DNA of 33,446 bases from an uncultured Akkermansia sp. (GTDB taxonomy: Bacteria > Verrucomicrobiota > Verrucomicrobiia > Verrucomicrobiales > Akkermansiaceae): NCBI GenBank assembly GCA_947624205.1, contig CANQJI010000022.1:1-33446 (forward strand), read 5' to 3'. Of this stretch, positions 29,814 through 33,446 are shown piece by piece (the stretch's first letter is position 1; every line of letters begins with the position of its first letter). The notes under the pieces are model-generated. The model saw only the letters and a list, made by a program, of their open reading frames with translations, was not told the DNA's origin and did no database searches. The translations under genes and the position numbers were made by a program.

Positions 29814-30674
29814 TCACTTGAGCTTGTTGTATTCCTCGTCGGTGACGGGTTCGAGCCACTCGTTGGAGGTCTCCTCACCCTCGATCTCAATGGCGAGGTG
29901 GGAGAACCAGCTATCGGGAGCGGCACCATGCCAATGCTTCACATTTGCCGGAATATGGATAACCGTTCCCTCCTTTATTTCGACCGGCTCCTTGCCCCAT
30001 TCCTGGTAGTATCCACGGCCGCCGATACCAATGAGCATCTGACCGCCACCTTTGGCAGCACGGTGGATATGCCAGTTATTGCGGCAGCGGGGTTCGAAGG
30101 TCACATTGAATATCTTGACCTGCTCTGAGGAGACAGGAGCAAGATAACTCTGACCGATGAAATATTTGGCAAAGGCGTTATTAGGCTCACCGATGGGGAA
30201 CATAAGGCGGGCGGCATGCTGCTGCTTCGGCGTCGCTGCGGGGGCGACACCAGCGTCCGGCGCCCAAACATCCTTCGCCAGGCGGAAGGTTGCCCACGCT
30301 TTTGGCCACCCCGCATAGAAGGCGACATGCGTGATAAGCGCGGCGATCTCCTCCCTGGTGACGCCGTTGTTCTTCGCGTTCTGCAGATGATGGATGAGTG
30401 AAGAATCGGTGATGCCCTGACTCATCAGTGCAACCACTGTGAGCATGCACCGCGTTTTCACGGGCAGATCCAAATTGTTCCAATTCTCTCCGAAGAGGAC
30501 ATCATCATTGAAATGAGCGAACTGTGGGGCAAAATCCCCAAGCTGTTCGCGACCGGCTGTTTGAGTAATTTTTTTCATCATGGTAGAGGGTGTTGATTGC
30601 TCTTGCGCAGCGGCGAGAGGCGTCAGGAACGGCGATACTGAAAGCAGGATACTGCTCAAAATGGCTCTCTTCAT
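29814..30674 (-). CDS. Secreted carboxymuconolactone decarboxylase-like / cupin fusion protein
   Basis: 286 residues. Signal peptide (MKRAILSSILLSVSPFLTPLAAA). A carboxymuconolactone decarboxylase/AhpD-like helical domain follows (about 35-130: VLFGENWNNLDLPVKTRCML, LIHHLQNAKNNGVTREEIAAL, VAFYAGWPKA), then a cupin barrel (about 170-280) with the metal-type motifs NNWHIHRAAKGGGQML and VIHIPANVKHWHGA. AhpD's CxxC is absent, since only one Cys occurs near the domain. Such fusions are annotated as quinone- or lactone-acting or peroxide-related proteins, but none of this can be assigned here. The upstream in-frame ATG (30686) overlaps the -10 box, so the ATG at 30674 is used. Confidence 0.85.
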   Translation of the reverse strand: MKRAILSSILLSVSPFLTPLAAAQEQSTPSTMMKKITQTAGREQLGDFAPQFAHFNDDVLFGENWNNLDLPVKTRCMLTVVALMSQGITDSSLIHHLQNAKNNGVTREEIAALITHVAFYAGWPKAWATFRLAKDVWAPDAGVAPAATPKQQHAARLMFPIGEPNNAFAKYFIGQSYLAPVSSEQVKIFNVTFEPRCRNNWHIHRAAKGGGQMLIGIGGRGYYQEWGKEPVEIKEGTVIHIPANVKHWHGAAPDSWFSHLAIEIEGEETSNEWLEPVTDEEYNKLK

Positions 30675-30684
30675 AACAGTGATC

Positions 30685-30714
30685 ATGATACAATCTCAAG
30701 TTGCTTGAAGTCAA
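30685..30714 (-). promoter_or_regulatory. Promoter of the cupin-fusion gene
   Basis: TTGACT (30709-30714), 18 bp spacer, TATCAT (30685-30690), 10 nt before the ATG. A module A hairpin begins at 30715, directly against the -35 box. Confidence 0.7.
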
Positions 30715-30889
30715 GGCAAACGCATTAGGAAATGCGTTTGCCTATGTACGATGGTACGAAGTACGATGTACGATTTGGGGAATTCCCGCGCGAAGCGCGC
30801 GAGGTTGGCGAAGCGGGAGGAGCCTATGTATAATTTTGATAACGTGATCACTGCGCAGTTTTTGAATTATTTTTGTTGCTTGACTTCTC
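30715..30889 (+). repeat. Module A unit and partial module B between the GNAT and cupin genes
   Basis: Hairpin 30715-30742, TATGTACGATGGTACGAAGT, arm CGCGCGAAGCGCGCG, then a shortened module B ending in TTGACTTCTCTCAAGTGGGA beside the 3' end of the acetyltransferase gene. No gene is seen. Confidence 0.75.
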
Positions 30890-31441
30890 TCAAGTGGGAT
30901 TGCTGTGAGAAACTTTCTGCGCGTGCAAAAGAAGCTCGTAGTCCGCAACATCCAGGCGTCTGCCCTGTTTGTACCCCACCTCCGGAAAGAGCGAAACGCG
31001 AGTGAAACCAAGGCGCTCGTGAAAGCGGCAACTGCGTGTGTTCTCCGCCGTGATGCACGCGATGAGAGCATGCACCCCAAGCGCACGGCAATCCGTGATG
31101 AGACACTGCATGAGCGCACGACCAATACCGCGTCCCTGCGCCGCAGGAGCGAGGTACAAAGTCGTCTCCAGAGTATCGGCATAGGCAGGACGCTCCTTCC
31201 ATGGGTGCGCACAGCAATAGCCGAGAATTTTTTTCTGCCCATCCGGCGCTCCCTCCTCCCAAACGTAGTAAGGGAACCCGGCAGACACAATTGAGCGAAT
31301 ACGACCGCGCATGACCTCTTCATCCGGCGCTACGAGCTCGAAAGAAACCGTAGTTTCCTCGACGTAGTACCGGTAGATAGCCGCTATGGCGGCGGCATCT
31401 TCCGACTGGACACGGCGAATCACGACACCATCAGCGATCAA
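30890..31441 (-). CDS. GNAT family N-acetyltransferase (phosphinothricin acetyltransferase-like)
   Basis: 183 residues. The N-terminal VIRRVQSEDAAAIAAIYRYYV and the acetyl-CoA loop LAPAAQGRGIGRALM (Q/R-x-x-G-x-G/A) identify GNAT. ETTVSFELVAP and ENTRSCRFHERLGF match the Pat/Bar-like subgroup, which acetylates phosphinothricin, methionine sulfoximine or unknown small amines; the true substrate cannot be told. The frame opens with TTG at 31441, which touches the repeat hairpin; a GTG at 31423 is the other option. Neither has a recognisable promoter or Shine-Dalgarno, so the start is uncertain and the repeat may have replaced the original upstream region. Confidence 0.88.
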   Translation of the reverse strand: MIADGVVIRRVQSEDAAAIAAIYRYYVEETTVSFELVAPDEEVMRGRIRSIVSAGFPYYVWEEGAPDGQKKILGYCCAHPWKERPAYADTLETTLYLAPAAQGRGIGRALMQCLITDCRALGVHALIACITAENTRSCRFHERLGFTRVSLFPEVGYKQGRRLDVADYELLLHAQKVSHSNPT

Positions 31442-31680
31442 GGCAAACGCATTGGGAAATGCGTTTGCCTATGTACGATTTACGAAGTACGATGTACGAT
31501 TTATTCATAATGTGCGCGTTGCGCAGATTTTTTCCGGATCATTAATGGATGCTGAGATCCCTTTAGAGCCATCAGCATGATGACCGCTTGTTGTCATGAT
31601 TTTTGATTCGTATAGGCAATAATATCAGTCAATAAGGGTATTCCTCTGTTGATTGACTTCTCCTCAAATGCGCTTGCCCT
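31442..31680 (+). repeat. Module A hairpin plus full module B
   Basis: Hairpin GGCAAACGCATT/AATGCGTTTGCC at 31442-31469, TATGTACGATT repeats, then module B (31500-31680) with ATAATGTGCGCGTTGCGCAG, CTTTAGAGCCATCAGCATGA, and AGTCAAT/ATTGACT, ending three bases before the dehydrogenase stop codon. Confidence 0.85.
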
Positions 31681-31683
31681 GCA

Positions 31684-32865
31684 TCAGCGGTAAGAAGCAC
31701 GATAAATGGCTACGCAATCCTCGATGGAGAGGGGGAGAGGATCATGGTCAAAGAGCCAGCCCATGGCAGACTTCGCATTATGCGCCATGGTTTCAAACTC
31801 GTCCGGCGTGATGTTGTAATCGCTCATTTTGAGATCTGCCACGCCGCAGTCCTCTTGCAGCTTGCGCAGCGCCGTCAGGAAATCCGCAGGTGCGGCAGCA
31901 CCCTGCATTCCCAGCGCCCGCGCCATACGCACAAAGCGCTCCGACTGAATTCCGCGGTCGATAAAGTGTTTGTAGTAGGCGAGTGAAATCATGATAAGCC
32001 CTGCCCCATGCGGCAGATCCTGGTGGTAAGCAGAGAGGGCATGCTCCAGCGAATGCTCGCTTGTGCAGGTGCCGACAACCATCTGCACACCGGAGAGCCA
32101 ATTACCGAATGCAACCCGTTCACGATCCGCGATCGATTTGCCGTCCCGCACCGTGGCGGCCAAATGCTTACCGACATTCTCAATAGCCGTGATGGCAACC
32201 ATATCACTGACGAGATTGGCAGTGGAAGCAATGTAGCCCTCCGTGCTGTGGAAAAGGGCGTCGAACCCCTGGTAAGCCGTAAACTTGGGCGGCACGGAAA
32301 GCATGAGTTCAGGATCAACAATGGCGATTTTAGGGAAAAGGTCATGCCCGAAGATTGCCGTCTTCTCGTGCGTCTCCGGGTTGGTGATCACGCCGCCGGA
32401 ATCGGTCTCCGACCCCGTACCGGCCGTCGTAGTAATCGCCACGATGGGCAGAGGGGTATTCACAATGGGCTTTCCCTTGCCGGTGCCCGGCACGATGTAG
32501 TCCCACAAGTCACCCTCATTCGTCGCCATCACGGCAATACCCTTGGCTGCATCCATGCAGCTCCCGCCACCGAGCGCCACAATGAAATCGCAGCCGTTCT
32601 GCCTCGCACACGCTCCTCCTTCTTCTACCGTCGCCTTCAGAGGATTTGCCTGAACTTTGTCAAATACCACCGCCTCAACGCCGACCTGTTGCAACTGCTC
32701 CAACGTGCGATCCAGATACCCGTGAGCACGGGTGGATTTTCCATTGGAAATGACAACAAGCGCCTTTTTGCCCGGCAGAGGATGAGTATGGAGAGAATTC
32801 AGAGATCCTGCGCCGAAAAAGGTGCGCGTAGGCACATCAAAAGTGAAATTGGTAACCGTTTTCAT
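31684..32865 (-). CDS. Iron-containing (group III) alcohol dehydrogenase
   Basis: 393 residues. Oxidises or reduces alcohols/aldehydes with NAD(P). Visible: RTFFGAGSL near the N-terminus, ALGGGSCMDAAKGIA (nucleotide binding), TTTAGTGSE, and the metal site in the C-terminal helical half, GFDALFHSTEGY and SEHSLEHALSAYHQDLPHG, which supply the usual Asp and His ligands. It resembles butanol dehydrogenase and lactaldehyde reductase; the substrate is not decidable. A frame ATG at 32874 overlaps the -10 box, so the ATG at 32865 is chosen. No neighbouring pathway genes. Confidence 0.93.
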   Translation of the reverse strand: MKTVTNFTFDVPTRTFFGAGSLNSLHTHPLPGKKALVVISNGKSTRAHGYLDRTLEQLQQVGVEAVVFDKVQANPLKATVEEGGACARQNGCDFIVALGGGSCMDAAKGIAVMATNEGDLWDYIVPGTGKGKPIVNTPLPIVAITTTAGTGSETDSGGVITNPETHEKTAIFGHDLFPKIAIVDPELMLSVPPKFTAYQGFDALFHSTEGYIASTANLVSDMVAITAIENVGKHLAATVRDGKSIADRERVAFGNWLSGVQMVVGTCTSEHSLEHALSAYHQDLPHGAGLIMISLAYYKHFIDRGIQSERFVRMARALGMQGAAAPADFLTALRKLQEDCGVADLKMSDYNITPDEFETMAHNAKSAMGWLFDHDPLPLSIEDCVAIYRASYR

Positions 32866-32872
32866 CCTCTGC

Positions 32873-32902
32873 ATTATGAGGCATAAAGTAACTGTATGTC
32901 AA
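32873..32902 (-). promoter_or_regulatory. Promoter of the alcohol dehydrogenase gene
   Basis: TTGACA (32897-32902), 18 bp spacer, CATAAT (32873-32878), 7 nt before the ATG, predicting a leaderless mRNA. The first module A hairpin starts 19 bp upstream of the -35. Confidence 0.75.
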
Positions 32903-32921
32903 GCAGAGAAACCAAGGCGGT

Positions 32922-33383
32922 GGCAGACGGAGTCTGCCTATGTACGAAGTACGATGGACGATGTACGATTTGGGGAATTCGCGCGCCGTGCGGCGCGGGG
33001 AAGCAGAGCAGATGCGAAGCGGAATTGTGGAGCGAACGGCGGAAGTGGTTAGAAAGCGGCGGGGGCGGTGGCACCTAGCGGTGCCTATGTACGATTACGA
33101 TTTTCGATGTACAACACGCACGACGGCCCCGTTGAGGGCGCACGCGTTAGCGGGCGGCGGTGGCGGCTGACGCCGACCTATGTACGATGTACGATGGACG
33201 ATGTGCGATGTACGATTTAGATTATAGCGCGCGTTGCGCGGGAATTTGGCAGAGCAAGTGCGGATAGACAACGCGCATGCGTTGCCTACTCGCCACCCGC
33301 AGCTCCGCTGCGCATTATTTGCAAATCGTACATCGTACGTCGTAAATCGTCCATGGGCAAACGCATTGTCAAATGCGTTTGCC
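32922..33383. repeat. Module A array with inverted outer ends
   Basis: Left part in plus orientation: GGCAGAC/GTCTGCC stem (32922-32938), TATGTACGA repeats, GCGCGCCGTGCGGCGCG arm, GGCACC/GGTGCC stem near 33069-33084, and GATTATAGCGCGCG (complement a TATAAT facing the dehydrogenase, about 33220). The right end is reversed, with AAATCGTACATCGTACGTCG and the GGCAAACGCATT/AATGCGTTTGCC hairpin at 33356-33383. No gene is seen. Confidence 0.8.
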
Positions 33384-33393
33384 CGGCGGTTGC

Positions 33394-33446
33394 TTAGAAT
33401 TCTACGCGGTAGCCGATGTTGGCGTCCAGGCTCATCCAGCCGCGGC
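33394..33446 (-). CDS. C-terminus of an outer-membrane beta-barrel protein (autotransporter-like), partial
   Basis: Only the last 17 codons are inside the window, reading RGWMSLDANIGYRVEF and stop. Alternating hydrophobic residues and a terminal Phe are the C-terminal signature recognised by the BAM complex, and NIGYRVEF is typical of the last strand of autotransporter barrels. The rest of the gene lies beyond the right edge. Confidence 0.6.
   Translation of the reverse strand, partial: RGWMSLDANIGYRVEF

Overview
The window looks like a chromosomal segment of a Gram-negative, host-associated bacterium of the PVC group, most likely Verrucomicrobiota (Akkermansia-like); this is inferred from gene content. 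The indicators are two secreted GH20 hexosaminidases, sialic acid lyase plus an N-acylglucosamine 2-epimerase, a eukaryote-type UDP-glucose pyrophosphorylase, a type-B L31, an outer-membrane barrel C-terminus ending in Phe, and poor Shine-Dalgarno sequences. Several genes have a sigma-70-like promoter so close to the start codon that the mRNA should be leaderless.

Layout. 1-97 is the 5' end of a group II intron (minus strand) inserted directly after the terminator of a small RNA gene (about 99-206, minus). 250-1480 is a repeat field. Then come an M3 metallopeptidase (+), rpmE (-), a solitary glutamate synthase large subunit (+) and ssb (-). 16127-10016 is one minus-strand operon: nanA, epimerase, a PFK-like protein lacking catalytic residues, a D,D-carboxypeptidase-like lipoprotein lacking all three active-site motifs, an intact phosphofructokinase, and a secreted protein of unknown function. 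Several of its junctions are 4-base ATGA overlaps. Next are a secreted Sel1-repeat protein with a decayed repeat remnant, a second copy of the small RNA (about 17608-17730, +), two translationally coupled GH20 enzymes, a periplasmic double-thioredoxin protein, and the block serS-exbB-exbD-TM protein-zinc ribbon. The right end holds UDP-glucose pyrophosphorylase, tRNA-Leu, tRNA-Ser, a secreted carboxymuconolactone decarboxylase/cupin protein, a GNAT acetyltransferase, an iron-type alcohol dehydrogenase, and the last codons of an autotransporter-like barrel.

Many intergenic regions carry a two-part repeat. Module A is a hairpin followed by TATGTACGA-type sequence and further GC-rich hairpins; the hairpin stems differ between copies but stay paired. 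Module B is about 200 bp with an AGTCAAT/ATTGACT inverted repeat and tends to follow gene 3' ends. Module A hairpins repeatedly stop 0-20 bp short of the -35 box of the next gene, and several copies carry a TATAAT box aimed at that gene.

How it works together: the GH20 enzymes would release GlcNAc/GalNAc from mucin-like glycans, NanA and the epimerase would convert sialic acid to ManNAc and GlcNAc, and PFK would take the carbon into glycolysis. The strongest candidates for something undescribed are the two-copy structured RNA with a possible pseudoknot, the two apparent pseudoenzymes in the sialic acid operon, and the divergent ExbB/ExbD module.
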